64,000 bases of DNA from G963676795 sp963677215 (GTDB taxonomy: Bacteria; Desulfobacterota; Desulfuromonadia; Desulfuromonadales; Geopsychrobacteraceae), in NCBI GenBank assembly GCA_963677215.1, contig OY781919.1, positions 992,001-1,056,000 on the forward strand, read 5' to 3'. Positions 17,858-26,225 of the stretch are shown here, one piece after another (the stretch's first letter is position 1; every line of letters begins with the position of its first letter). The position numbers and the translations under genes were made by a program. The notes under the pieces were generated by a model that was not told where the DNA came from, ran no database searches, and was given only the letters and a program-made list of their open reading frames with translations.

Positions 17858-17906
17858 CGTGTCTTTAAAAAGGGCGGCTCCAGTAACCGCCCTTTTTAAA
17901 GACACG
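17858..17906. terminator. Strong bidirectional terminator
   Basis: A 20-bp perfect inverted repeat (17858-17877 against 17887-17906) with GGGCGG/CCGCCC at the loop end and A5/T5 tracts in the arms forms a terminator readable in both directions, closing the Fe-S protein unit. Confidence 0.9.
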
Positions 17907-18214
17907 TCATACCGTTGCAGCATCCCCTCAAAGCAAAACATCCACGATGACACATCTGAACGGTTGGCATCTGTTCATTTATACATTGCCTGATCTGCCC
18001 GAATCATTTAAATAGGATAGGTTTTATCCAGACTTCCGCAGAAAAGCAACGCGGACTGTTTTTTCGACAATGAAAATAACAGATCGATTTTTTCATTTTT
18101 CCTCTGCCCAAGACCGGTCATCACCCCCCCATGCTCAACCTAAGATGACAGACAGATTTTTAAGCAGTAGTATTATTCAATTGCCTAATGTTAAAGCTCT
18201 TTCGGAGCAACCCG
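17907..18214. other. Intergenic region without recognised feature
   Basis: About 300 bp of AT-rich sequence between the terminator and the exporter gene. I see no gene, tRNA or clear promoter; the only short run of interest is tAGGATAGGTTTTATCC near 18012-18030. Confidence 0.4.
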
Positions 18215-19447
18215 ATGCCCGTATCCAGCAAAAAAAATTCATCGCCAAAAGGTCTGCGCTTGGTTCTGATCCTCGGCGCCCTGACTGCCTTTACCTCCAT
18301 ATCGATCGACATGTATCTGCCCGGATTTCCACAGATGGCCGAGGACCTCGCGGTTCCAATCGGGACAATCCAGCTGACCGTGTCGGCGTTTCTCTACGGT
18401 TCGGCGATCGGACAGATATTTTACGGCCCCCTGACTGACCGTTACGGTCGGCGCCTGCCACTGCTGTTCGGCTCGGCGCTCTATATCATCTCAACCATCG
18501 GCTGCGCGCTTGCGAATTCAGGAGAAGCGCTGCTCTTCTGGCGCCTGGTCATGGCCCTCGGCGGCGGTGCGGGGATGGTCATCTCGCGAGCCATTGTCCG
18601 AGATCTCTATACCACCTCGGAAGCGGCGCGGATGTTTTCCCTGTTGATGCTGGTCATGGGTGCAACTCCGATCCTGGCCCCGCTGGTCGGTGGTCAGGTC
18701 CTGCTGATCGGTGGCTGGCGGAGTATCTTCTATGGCCTGACCCTCTTTGGACTGCTCTGCTTTATTGTCGTCCTTAAGTATCTCCCCGAGTCTCTGCCCG
18801 AAGAGCGCCGCATCAAACAGAGCCTCCCCCAACTGGTAGGGCTTTACGGGCAATTGCTGCAACATGGACAGTACCTCTGCTATTCGATCGGACTCGGCTG
18901 CATCTCGGGCCTGACCTTTTCCTATATTGCCGGCTCGCCCTTTCTATTTATCAATCTTGACCAGATTTCTCCGCAGAATTTCAGTCTCTTTTTCGGTCTG
19001 AATGCCCTCGGCCTTATCGGTTCTTCGCAACTGAATCGCAAGCTACTGCGCCACTACGGAACGAAAGAGATTCTCAGAGCCGGGCTGATGATCAACCTGG
19101 CATCCGGTATCATCCTGCTGCTCTCCGTCTTCACTGGCTTTGGTGGTTTCCCGTTGCAGGTCTTCTGCCTGTTTGTCAACGTCGCCTCGATGGGCCTGCT
19201 CTATCCGAACATCACGGCTCTGGCACTCTCTCCGTTTCAGAAGATGGCTGGCAGTGCCTCATCACTGCTGGGGACCATCCAATACCTGATCGGCGCCACC
19301 TGCGGCAGTCTGATCAGCCTGCTGCAGAACGCCACAGCCATCCCGATGGCCGCTGTCATGACCGGCTGCGCCATCGCCGCCCTGTTCTTTGCCGTCGTCC
19401 TCGCCGAATTTTTCGAACCCCAACGAACCGGCAGCCGGATTCCCTGA
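18215..19447 (+). CDS. Bcr/CflA-family multidrug MFS exporter
   Basis: A 410-residue transporter with 12 hydrophobic segments. FTSISIDMYLPGFPQMAEDL in the first helix region and GSAIGQIFYGPLTDRYGRR (MFS motif A between helices 2 and 3) are hallmarks of Bcr/CflA drug:proton antiporters. A second motif (RAIVRDLYTTSEAARMFSLLMLVMGATPILAPLVGG) also fits. The ATG at 18215 is preferred over 18188 because GGAG lies 7 bp before it. Substrates could be drugs, sulfonamide-like compounds or dipeptides/cysteine, as for E. coli Bcr; none can be assigned. Confidence 0.88.
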   Translation: MPVSSKKNSSPKGLRLVLILGALTAFTSISIDMYLPGFPQMAEDLAVPIGTIQLTVSAFLYGSAIGQIFYGPLTDRYGRRLPLLFGSALYIISTIGCALANSGEALLFWRLVMALGGGAGMVISRAIVRDLYTTSEAARMFSLLMLVMGATPILAPLVGGQVLLIGGWRSIFYGLTLFGLLCFIVVLKYLPESLPEERRIKQSLPQLVGLYGQLLQHGQYLCYSIGLGCISGLTFSYIAGSPFLFINLDQISPQNFSLFFGLNALGLIGSSQLNRKLLRHYGTKEILRAGLMINLASGIILLLSVFTGFGGFPLQVFCLFVNVASMGLLYPNITALALSPFQKMAGSASSLLGTIQYLIGATCGSLISLLQNATAIPMAAVMTGCAIAALFFAVVLAEFFEPQRTGSRIP

Positions 19448-19599
19448 ACAGATACCCCGTTTTTATCAAAAGCTGCGACCTGCATAACCAGCAAAAAAAC
19501 CGGAATGGTCGTGACACGGAAAACAAATCGGGCTTTAATACAACAACCAGTCAGCAAGCTGGTCGGCTACTGCACAAACATTTCACCGGAGTCAAAGCA

Positions 19600-20472
19600 A
19601 TGCCCGAATATCTCGTCACCCCCGAAGAAGCCGGTCTCACCATCGAAAGCTGGCTGCACAAACGGATTCCCGCCGCACCAGCCGGTTACCTCAATCAACT
19701 GCTGAAAAAGGGGAAAGTTTCCAACCGGCATGGCAAGCTGACTCACGATGCACTGGTCAGTGCAGGAGAGACGATCGTACTCCCAGCCAGCCAGAGGTTA
19801 CAGGAACTGATCCAGGGGGGAACAGGCGTTAACTCAGCGGTTGAGATTCTCTTTGAAACCAGGGAGATCCTGATCATCAACAAACCGGCTGGACTGGCCG
19901 TCCACAACAGCAAGGGACACGAAGGTGATAACCTCACCGACCGGATCAAAGCCCTGATAACCAGCCGAGGCGAGCAGTTTCAGATCGCCCCGGTTCAACG
20001 GCTCGACCTTGAAACATCGGGACCAGTCATTTTCGGCAAGGGAAAAAAGGGCTGCGCAGAACTCGGCAAGCTGCTGATGGAGGGGAAAGTTAAGAAGACC
20101 TACCTGGCGCTGGTCAGCGGCAAACTCGCCGGCTCCGGTCATCTGATCAGCGATATCCCCAGCAAAGGCAAGGAAAAGACAGCTGAAACCCTCTACCACT
20201 GCTTGGGCAGCGCCCCCAAAACCTCGCTGCTCGAAATCGAACTGCTCACCGGCCGCCAGCATCAGATCCGCCGCCAACTCGCCGACGCAGGGCATCCGCT
20301 GCTAGGCGACAAACGCTATCATGGCCACTGCCCCCAGGAGCTGCCACGCCTGTTTCTCCATTGCCGCCGCCTTCTCTTCCGTGATCCGTTCAGCGGCGAG
20401 CAGATCGACGTCCAGGCTCAACTGCCGGATGAATTGATCGACTATCTGGCCAGCCTGAAGTTGAAACTGTAG
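19600..20472 (+). CDS. RluA-family pseudouridine synthase with S4 domain
   Basis: A 290-residue protein. An N-terminal S4-like RNA-binding region (residues 1-65, LTIESWLHKRIP...YLNQLLKKGKV) is followed by the RluA catalytic domain. The catalytic Asp is in VQRLDLETSG (residue about 132); HRLDxxTSG is the usual form and the His is Gln here. INKPAGLAVH, KTYLALVSG and ELLTGRQHQIRRQLADAGHPLLGDKRY are the remaining family motifs. It isomerises specific uridines in rRNA or tRNA. Position specificity among RluA/RluC/RluD paralogues cannot be decided from sequence alone. Confidence 0.9.
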   Translation: MPEYLVTPEEAGLTIESWLHKRIPAAPAGYLNQLLKKGKVSNRHGKLTHDALVSAGETIVLPASQRLQELIQGGTGVNSAVEILFETREILIINKPAGLAVHNSKGHEGDNLTDRIKALITSRGEQFQIAPVQRLDLETSGPVIFGKGKKGCAELGKLLMEGKVKKTYLALVSGKLAGSGHLISDIPSKGKEKTAETLYHCLGSAPKTSLLEIELLTGRQHQIRRQLADAGHPLLGDKRYHGHCPQELPRLFLHCRRLLFRDPFSGEQIDVQAQLPDELIDYLASLKLKL

Positions 20473-20503
20473 CGGACTGTTCGCAGCTTGCCAAAAGGTC
20501 TGA

Positions 20504-21133
20504 CTATTCAGGGTTCAGCCGCTTAAGCTCCTGTTCCACCTGCGGCAGAATGTTGGTGACGATCAAGCGGATCCCTGCCGCTGTCGGATGGATGCCGTCA
20601 GCCAGGTTCAGCTCCGGCTTCCCGGCCACCCCGGCGAGAAAAAATGGATAGAGCGGCACCTCAAACTCCTCGGCCAGCTGAGGAAAAATAGGATCAAAGG
20701 AGGCGACATAGGCAGCACCAAGATAAGGCGGAGCCTTCATACCGGCCAGAATGACCGGGATTCCGGCACTTTGCAGGCGGCTCAGGATCATGATCAGGTT
20801 GGTCTTGGCCTGCCGGGGATCGAGCATCTGCAGGGCATCGTTGGCTCCCAGCTCAACAATGACAAGATCAGGACTGCAGCGGAGAGAAGACTCTAGGCGC
20901 CGCAAACCATCCTCAGTCGTATCCCCGGAAACACCTGCATTGACAAGCCTGACCCGATAACCTCTCATGCGCAGTTGCGTCTCAAGCTGAACGGGGAAGG
21001 CCTCATCAGCGGCCAGCCCGTAACCCGCTGTCAGACTGTCGCCCAGGGCAAGGATGGTCAGAGTTTTCTGTTCACAACCGGAGACAACCCCGGCCATCAA
21101 GACTGGCAATAACATCAGTGAGGGAAGAAACAT
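20504..21133 (-). CDS. SGNH-hydrolase lipoprotein, TesA-like arylesterase/thioesterase
   Basis: A 209-residue GDSL esterase. Block I is ALGDSLTAGYGL with the nucleophile Ser, block II has the oxyanion Gly in NAGVSGDTT, block III is VIVELGANDAL and block V is LADGIHPTAAG with the catalytic Asp and His. The N-terminus ends in VVSGC, a lipobox, so the protein is probably lipidated rather than soluble periplasmic like E. coli TesA. It would hydrolyse acyl esters, thioesters or lysophospholipids in the periplasm. It is a single gene convergent with the pseudouridine synthase. Confidence 0.88.
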   Translation of the reverse strand: MFLPSLMLLPVLMAGVVSGCEQKTLTILALGDSLTAGYGLAADEAFPVQLETQLRMRGYRVRLVNAGVSGDTTEDGLRRLESSLRCSPDLVIVELGANDALQMLDPRQAKTNLIMILSRLQSAGIPVILAGMKAPPYLGAAYVASFDPIFPQLAEEFEVPLYPFFLAGVAGKPELNLADGIHPTAAGIRLIVTNILPQVEQELKRLNPE

Positions 21134-21327
21134 ACGCTGATCCTGAAGTTATGACTCCTGATTGCAGGAGCCTGGAAACAAAGAACCGGACCTGGTCTGC
21201 TCATTGCTGCAACGACAGGTCACATCTCCAAATGATTTTATGTTACAACATTTAGCATTATCGTTCCCTTTACAGTCATAAAAATTACAGACGCAGATCT
21301 TACAATCTCTGCTGCCAGGACCTCTCA

Positions 21328-22599
21328 ATGAACCAGACCTTCAAAAGACGCCTGACTCCGATCCTGCTGATCATTATTCTGCTGCTCTTCGGCCTGACCT
21401 ACTACAACAGCATCAAGACCGAGCAGCTGTTTCGCCAGCAACTCTCCCAACTGAATCAGGATTCAGGAATTGACATCAGCCTGGAAAGCTACCAGCGCCG
21501 ATTCTTTTCAGCGGAAGCAGTCACTTCGGCCCATAATCCGTTGCTGGGAACCTTGCGTCTCCATCACCTGATCCGCCATTTTGCCTGGGGCGGCCAGATG
21601 GAGACAAGGCTGATCGAAGCCCCTCTGCTGGAACAGACCTTTATGGCTCAGCCACCCCTGACGGAATTATCCCTGATCAGCAAGGTCAGCCTGAGAGGAA
21701 AGCTGAGTAACATTCTTAGCATTCCGGAACTCCACCTGCAGAACGGCACACTGGTACTGGATATTAAAGATGCCGTCGCCAGCTGGAACAAAAAACTTCA
21801 CCAGCCTGGGCAATTCTCGCTGAAAGCCGAAGCATTGGAGATTCAACACGCCGACGAAATGTTCAACCTGCAGCGGCTCGATCTTTCGGCAACCACAGCG
21901 GATAACTTCCGATCCTCGTCAACGCTGAGCACGGCTGCAATGTCTCTGACTTCAGCGGAGCAGAACCTCATGACAACAGGGTCACTGTCAGCGACAACCT
22001 CAACCGACCTGATCGACGGCAAGGTCGTTCAGAAATCGGAACTGACAGTGCAGCAGATCGACCTGCAGGGTGAGCCGTTTGACGAAGCTAGGCTCGACAT
22101 GACAATCAGTGCTATCGACCCTGAACTGCTTGAGCAGATCCAAGGGACCTTACATCAACTGCAACGTCAGACCCTGCTCGGACAGGAGCAGAGTTTTGAA
22201 TCACAGATGCAACTGCTAGGTCTCTACATGCAGCTGATTCATTCCGGAGTCACCCTGAAAATCGACAACCTCTCTGTGCAGCAGCAGGCCTCTGACTTTG
22301 CTGCCCAAGGGCACCTGAAACTCCCTGACAATCAGAACGATTTCAGCGGATTTTCCTTTGCCGCCCTCGACATCGTCGTGCAACTGGGCTTCGATCCGCA
22401 ACTCTTCAAATCAGCCTGGTTCGCCTTCAATAAAGTCAAAGATCTGGAGCAGAACAGAGCGGTCAGTGATGAACTGGCAGAACAGGTCCTGGGGGGACTG
22501 GAACAGAAGGGGTTGCTGATCAAAACCCAGCAGGGGCGCTATAGCCTTAATTACCAGAAAAATGAAAATGGGACAGTTCTGAACAACAAAAGTCTTTAA
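21328..22599 (+). CDS. DUF945 (YdgA-like) inner-membrane-anchored periplasmic protein
   Basis: A 423-residue protein with one N-terminal signal-anchor (residues 11-27, PILLIIILLLFGLTYYN) and a long beta-rich periplasmic part containing ISLESYQRRFFSAEAVTSAH, the opening motif of the DUF945/YdgA family. The C-terminal region (EQVLGGLEQKGLLIKTQQGRYSLNYQKN) also fits. The function of the family is not established. It stands alone; the last 4 bp overlap the convergent downstream gene. Confidence 0.75.
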   Translation: MNQTFKRRLTPILLIIILLLFGLTYYNSIKTEQLFRQQLSQLNQDSGIDISLESYQRRFFSAEAVTSAHNPLLGTLRLHHLIRHFAWGGQMETRLIEAPLLEQTFMAQPPLTELSLISKVSLRGKLSNILSIPELHLQNGTLVLDIKDAVASWNKKLHQPGQFSLKAEALEIQHADEMFNLQRLDLSATTADNFRSSSTLSTAAMSLTSAEQNLMTTGSLSATTSTDLIDGKVVQKSELTVQQIDLQGEPFDEARLDMTISAIDPELLEQIQGTLHQLQRQTLLGQEQSFESQMQLLGLYMQLIHSGVTLKIDNLSVQQQASDFAAQGHLKLPDNQNDFSGFSFAALDIVVQLGFDPQLFKSAWFAFNKVKDLEQNRAVSDELAEQVLGGLEQKGLLIKTQQGRYSLNYQKNENGTVLNNKSL

Positions 22600-23315
22600 A
22601 TAGCAATATTGATCTGTTTGTCCGCATAGAGGGCATAGCTGTCGGCGGCAGACCGTGGATAAAAAACAACCCGGCGGCCGACATCATCCAGTTCACAGAC
22701 AGCGACCTGGGCATAGATATGACACCACAGCTGATCCGCACGGTTTTCTGAGGCGAAAAAGACCATCGTCAGAGCTCCTTTGCGCAAGACGAACTGTGCC
22801 TTGCCTTCTTCCTGCAATTTTTTCAACAGAATTTCGCTGTTAAAGACAAAGGCGGGAAAGCATAGAGAATATTCAATCAAGCCGGGGATAAAGACCGGCA
22901 GTGGATTATGGTCCCTGGTCAGGTCTTCGCCGGTTCTGAGGGTTGCCTCGTCCTTGCTGTCGCGCAGGTGTTTGAAACAGAAATCCATGTCCGCCTGGGA
23001 CATCCGCAGGGTATTTAGCAATGGCGGTAGCTCACGCTCAACGACTCTCAAGCCGAGATCATGAAGCTCTTCTTCTGCGGTAAAATAATCGACGCGCAGA
23101 ATCTGGCGGGCGCTCTGCTTCATCTCCTCGATCAGTTTACGCATCGCGACAAAACGGCGCCGGGCCTGCTCATCACTTCTCTGTCGGGCAGTGGGCTGAC
23201 GTTGCGGATTTTCCTCCCGTTGCTGAGGATCGACGCGCGGATAGGGAGAAACCGGCTCAACTTCAGGATAGGGTTGATAGGCATGTAACTGCCCAATACG
23301 AAGATTTGTGGCCAT
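22596..23315 (-). CDS. Uncharacterised 239-residue protein
   Basis: I do not recognise a family. Residues 1-55 are Pro/Gln/Arg-rich and low in complexity (for example YPEVEPVSPYPRVDP and QQREENPQRQPTARQR), probably disordered. Residues about 60-115 look helical (FVAMRKLIEEMKQSARQIL). The C-terminal half is mixed alpha/beta. There is no signal peptide or membrane segment. AAGGA precedes the ATG. Base composition is like its neighbours. Confidence 0.65.
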   Translation of the reverse strand: MATNLRIGQLHAYQPYPEVEPVSPYPRVDPQQREENPQRQPTARQRSDEQARRRFVAMRKLIEEMKQSARQILRVDYFTAEEELHDLGLRVVERELPPLLNTLRMSQADMDFCFKHLRDSKDEATLRTGEDLTRDHNPLPVFIPGLIEYSLCFPAFVFNSEILLKKLQEEGKAQFVLRKGALTMVFFASENRADQLWCHIYAQVAVCELDDVGRRVVFYPRSAADSYALYADKQINIAI

Positions 23316-23480
23316 AATCAGAATCCTTCCGTGGATATCTTTTTAGAGAGCATTATAGGTCTTCTCTTTTTCGACTGAAAGTCCCTGGAAGTTTAGACAA
23401 ATAACTGATTTATAGCGTTTTTTATTTATCCCCTCGCTGCTTATCTCATTTTCATGATAATTCCAGTACCTGATTCTGAA

Positions 23481-23858
23481 TCAGACAACCGGAGGCTTGC
23501 CCTCGCTCTGAAATTGTGAATCTTCGACAACGCTGGGTTCTTCAGCTGCATAGCTTGCCGGCTCAACCTTGTCAAGCTCCGGCTCTTCGGCAACAGGCTG
23601 AGGTTGCTGAGCCGCTGGAGCCGGTTTCTTCTGTTCCTTTTCGGCCCGTTTCTCAAGACGGGATTTGCGGAATTTACGCGAAACCGCGGCAAGAACACCG
23701 AGGACGACACCAACCAGAACCGCAGAAAGCACCAGAAGCGGCAAGGCTGTGGAAAATTGCCACTTAAACAGGACAATATCGACAGTCTGTTCGTTCTGCA
23801 CAACAAAGGCCAGCACCGGAACCAGCAGAATCAGCCCGAACACCAGTTTGTATTTCAT
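23481..23858 (-). CDS. LapA-domain inner-membrane protein
   Basis: A 125-residue protein. Two hydrophobic segments (residues 5-20 and 40-62) flank VVQNEQTVDIVLFKWQFSTALPLLVLS, the core of the LapA (DUF1049) domain. The C-terminal 60 residues are charged and rich in Pro, Ala and Glu. LapA-type proteins with LapB help regulate lipopolysaccharide assembly through LpxC stability in E. coli; here no lapB is adjacent, so that role is only family inference. AGGAG precedes the start. Confidence 0.8.
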   Translation of the reverse strand: MKYKLVFGLILLVPVLAFVVQNEQTVDIVLFKWQFSTALPLLVLSAVLVGVVLGVLAAVSRKFRKSRLEKRAEKEQKKPAPAAQQPQPVAEEPELDKVEPASYAAEEPSVVEDSQFQSEGKPPVV

Positions 23859-23947
23859 CGGATACTCCTGTTAATAAGCGAAAAGGACATCCTATCAGGA
23901 CTTTAGCGGAAAATCATTATAGCTCAGCGCTTCTGAATAAAAAAAAA

Positions 23948-23970
23948 CGGGGAACCCTGCAGATTCCCCG
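23948..23970 (-). terminator. Rho-independent terminator of the response regulator-degP operon
   Basis: CGGGGAA (23948-23954) pairs with TTCCCCG (23964-23970). On the minus strand the stem is followed by a run of T's, closing the degP transcript about 90 bp after the stop. Confidence 0.9.
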
Positions 23971-24057
23971 AATATGAACGTAGGAGGTAACGTCCAAAAA
24001 GTTGTGGATGCCGCCCGGCGCTGAGCAAGGACGCCGGACGGGCTGTGGTCTTTTCTG

Positions 24058-25515
24058 TTAATCCAGCTTGAGTGCCAGATAACGACTGGCTTCACCCTGG
24101 CGAACCAGGAGCAGTACGGTTTTCTTTTTGCTTTCAATGATCAGCTTCCTGGCCTGCACCGGGTCACTGACAGGTGTCCTGTTGATCTCTTCGATCAGAT
24201 CGCCGCGGCGCAAACCGGAGCGGGCTGCCACGGAACCACTTTCTACGGCACTGACCAGAACCCCGCTGACATCTTCGTAGCCAAGCTGACTGGCCAGTTC
24301 CGGTGTCAGTTTCTGCAACGTCAGGCCAATCTTCGGCAGTTCGTCTGCAGACCCGGCATGCCCCTGTTCATCGGTCTCCATCGTGCCGATGACGACATTG
24401 ATTCTCTGGCTCTTGCCATCACGTTGAACCAACAGGGTGACCTTGGTACCGGGACGGGTCAAGGCTATCTTGTTGCGGAAGGTGGCAACCTTGTCGACCG
24501 GCTCTCCGTCCATTTTCAGGATCACATCGCCCTGCTGGAGCCCGGCTTTTTGAGCAGGAGACTCATCCTGGACCTGGGCGATGAGAATTCCGTTACGTTG
24601 GTCGATGTTGAACGATTCAGCCAGATCCTTGGTCAGATCCTGAATGATGACACCGAGACGTCCGCGGGTGACCGTGCCATGGCTGACCAGTTGCTGACGG
24701 ATATCCTTGGCCATGTTGATCGGAATGGCAAAGCCGATACCCATGTAGCCGCCGCTGCGGCTGAAGATCGCGGTATTCATGCCGATGACTTCACCGTCAA
24801 GGTTGACCAGAGGACCACCAGAATTACCCGGATTGATCGCCGCATCGGTCTGAATGAAGTTTTCATAGTCATTGAGACCGATGCCGCTGCGCCCTTTGGC
24901 GCTGACGATTCCTGCCGTCAGGGTATGCGACAGGCCGAATGGGTTGCCGAAGGCCAGAACCCAGTCACCGACTTCAAGCCTGTCGGAATCGCCCAGTTTG
25001 AGAAACGGCAGCTTCTCATCCGCATCGATCTTGATCAGTGCAACGTCGGTCGGTGGATCGGTACCGACGATCTCAGCGGCATACTCCCGACCATCAAGCA
25101 GTTGGACTGTCACTCTGTCGGCGTCGCCAACTACATGATTATTGGTCATGATGTAGCCGTCATCCGAAATCAGAAAGCCCGATCCCTGTCCGGTTGCGTA
25201 GCGCTTCTGGCTATTGCCACCTGGTGCCTGCTGTTGCGGCTGCTGGAAAAACCGTCGGAAGAATTCATCGTTGAAAGGGGAATTTTCGCCGAATGGATTG
25301 CTGCTCTGCTGCTGAACAACCTCTTTCTCAACCTGGATAAACACAATAGCCGGGGACACCTCTTTGGCCACACTGCGGAAGGCTTTTTCAGTCTGGCGCA
25401 GACTGTTCAGACCGCTCTCCTGAGCCGCTGCCTGGGAAACCAGCGAACCTCCGGCCAGAGCGACCGCCAGTAGGCAGGTCAGCAGTAATTTAAACAGACG
25501 CTTGTTTTTCATCAT
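24058..25515 (-). CDS. degP: Periplasmic serine protease/chaperone DegP (HtrA, Do family)
   Basis: A 485-residue HtrA protein. The signal peptide is residues 1 to about 30 (LLTCLLAVALAGGSLVSQAAA). The trypsin-like domain has the triad His in MTNNHVVGDA, Asp in PPTDVALIKID and Ser in INPGNSGGPLVN. Two PDZ domains follow (about residues 270-370 and 385-480). It degrades or refolds misfolded envelope proteins. The ATG at 25515 is preferred over 25533 because AAGGAG lies 7 bp before it. The upstream response-regulator stop overlaps this start region, so the two are translationally coupled. Expression would come from the sigma-54 promoter at 25973-25989, unusual for degP, which is commonly under RpoE or Cpx control. 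Confidence 0.93.
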   Translation of the reverse strand: MMKNKRLFKLLLTCLLAVALAGGSLVSQAAAQESGLNSLRQTEKAFRSVAKEVSPAIVFIQVEKEVVQQQSSNPFGENSPFNDEFFRRFFQQPQQQAPGGNSQKRYATGQGSGFLISDDGYIMTNNHVVGDADRVTVQLLDGREYAAEIVGTDPPTDVALIKIDADEKLPFLKLGDSDRLEVGDWVLAFGNPFGLSHTLTAGIVSAKGRSGIGLNDYENFIQTDAAINPGNSGGPLVNLDGEVIGMNTAIFSRSGGYMGIGFAIPINMAKDIRQQLVSHGTVTRGRLGVIIQDLTKDLAESFNIDQRNGILIAQVQDESPAQKAGLQQGDVILKMDGEPVDKVATFRNKIALTRPGTKVTLLVQRDGKSQRINVVIGTMETDEQGHAGSADELPKIGLTLQKLTPELASQLGYEDVSGVLVSAVESGSVAARSGLRRGDLIEEINRTPVSDPVQARKLIIESKKKTVLLLVRQGEASRYLALKLD

Positions 25516-25934
25516 TCTTGACTCCTTGCACATGAATCCTGGTCGTGACTTTGGAGACAGGCGGAATGAACCAACTCAAGCATGGTATCCAGATCAAACG
25601 GTTTGTCGATCGTGACAGTCGCACCGAAACGGTGTGCTGTTTCATGAGTCTGGGTATCGCCAAAGGCAGTCATGCAGATAAACGGTGGGCGAACTGGCTT
25701 GTCGAACTGGCTTTCAAGAACTTCCAGGCCGGTCAGCGCCGGCATTCTGACATCACTGATAATCAGGTCGAAACGCTCAGAGTGTTCCAGCTCTTCAAAC
25801 AATTGCAGACCGTTCTGGCAGGCGGTGACCCGGTAGCCCTCACGTTCAAGGACCAGAATCAACAGCTCACGGAGCTCTGTATCGTCTTCAGCAAGTAAGA
25901 TCTGTGGTGTTATGTCGAGTTTGGCTGCTTCCAT
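25512..25934 (-). CDS. Single-domain response regulator upstream of degP
   Basis: A 140-residue protein made only of a receiver domain: acidic pair in LLAEDDTELRELL, phospho-acceptor Asp in FDLIISDVRMP, Thr in FICMTAFGD and Lys in VTIDKPF. There is no output domain, so it must act by protein-protein contact, as CheY- or Spo0F-like proteins do, or as a phosphate sink. It is the first gene of the operon with degP, overlapping its start codon, and has CGGAG before the ATG. Its kinase is not identifiable; several hybrid kinases are in the window. Confidence 0.88.
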   Translation of the reverse strand: MEAAKLDITPQILLAEDDTELRELLILVLEREGYRVTACQNGLQLFEELEHSERFDLIISDVRMPALTGLEVLESQFDKPVRPPFICMTAFGDTQTHETAHRFGATVTIDKPFDLDTMLELVHSACLQSHDQDSCARSQE

Positions 25935-25972
25935 CAGTATCTCCGAAAAAATTGAATCCTGACGAAAGATTG

Positions 25973-25989
25973 AGCAAGGCGCGTGCCAA
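25973..25989 (-). promoter_or_regulatory. Sigma-54 promoter of the response regulator-degP operon
   Basis: The minus strand reads TTGGCACGCGCCTTGCT, an essentially perfect match to the RpoN consensus TGGCAC-N5-TTGCW with the GG and GC doublets exactly 10 bp apart. Transcription would start near 25962, about 28 bp before the ATG at 25934. The palindromes at 26030-26066 lie at the right distance upstream for an enhancer-binding protein. Confidence 0.85.
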
Positions 25990-26029
25990 GTCTAAACAAT
26001 GAAAAATCAGCCAGTTAGAAACTGAACGA

Positions 26030-26066
26030 TCGGGGCATATTGCCACCTCGGGGCAAAATGCCCCGA
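26030..26066. promoter_or_regulatory. Tandem palindromic sites, candidate enhancer (UAS) for the sigma-54 promoter
   Basis: TCGGGGCA-AAA-TGCCCCGA (26048-26066) is a perfect 8-bp-arm palindrome. A related imperfect one, GGGGCA-TAT-TGCC (26032-26044), has its centre 18 bp away. They lie about 75-95 bp upstream of the predicted transcription start. No T-run follows on either strand, which argues against a terminator. Confidence 0.6.
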
Positions 26067-26151
26067 AAATGGCGGTTAACTTTGCTATCTGGCTTAGGTG
26101 CTTCCAAATTAAAAAAACTGACCGCCATCAGGGCCCTGCGGAAATAAACAT

Positions 26152-26190
26152 AAAAAGGCCTGCCACCAAATTCATGGGACAGGCCTTTTT
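26152..26190. terminator. Bidirectional terminator after the secreted-protein gene
   Basis: AAAAAGGCCTG (26152-26162) pairs with CAGGCCTTTTT (26180-26190), an 11-bp perfect stem with built-in A/T tracts, 36 bp after the stop at 26226 on the minus strand. Confidence 0.9.
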
Positions 26191-26225
26191 CTAATTTTCA
26201 TCCGGACGTGGCGGATAGCCACTGA

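Noticed and set aside
26048..26066. Reading the TCGGGGCA/TGCCCCGA palindrome as a terminator
   Set aside because: No T-run follows on either strand, and the real terminator of the upstream operon is at 26152-26190; the position relative to a sigma-54 promoter fits an enhancer site better.
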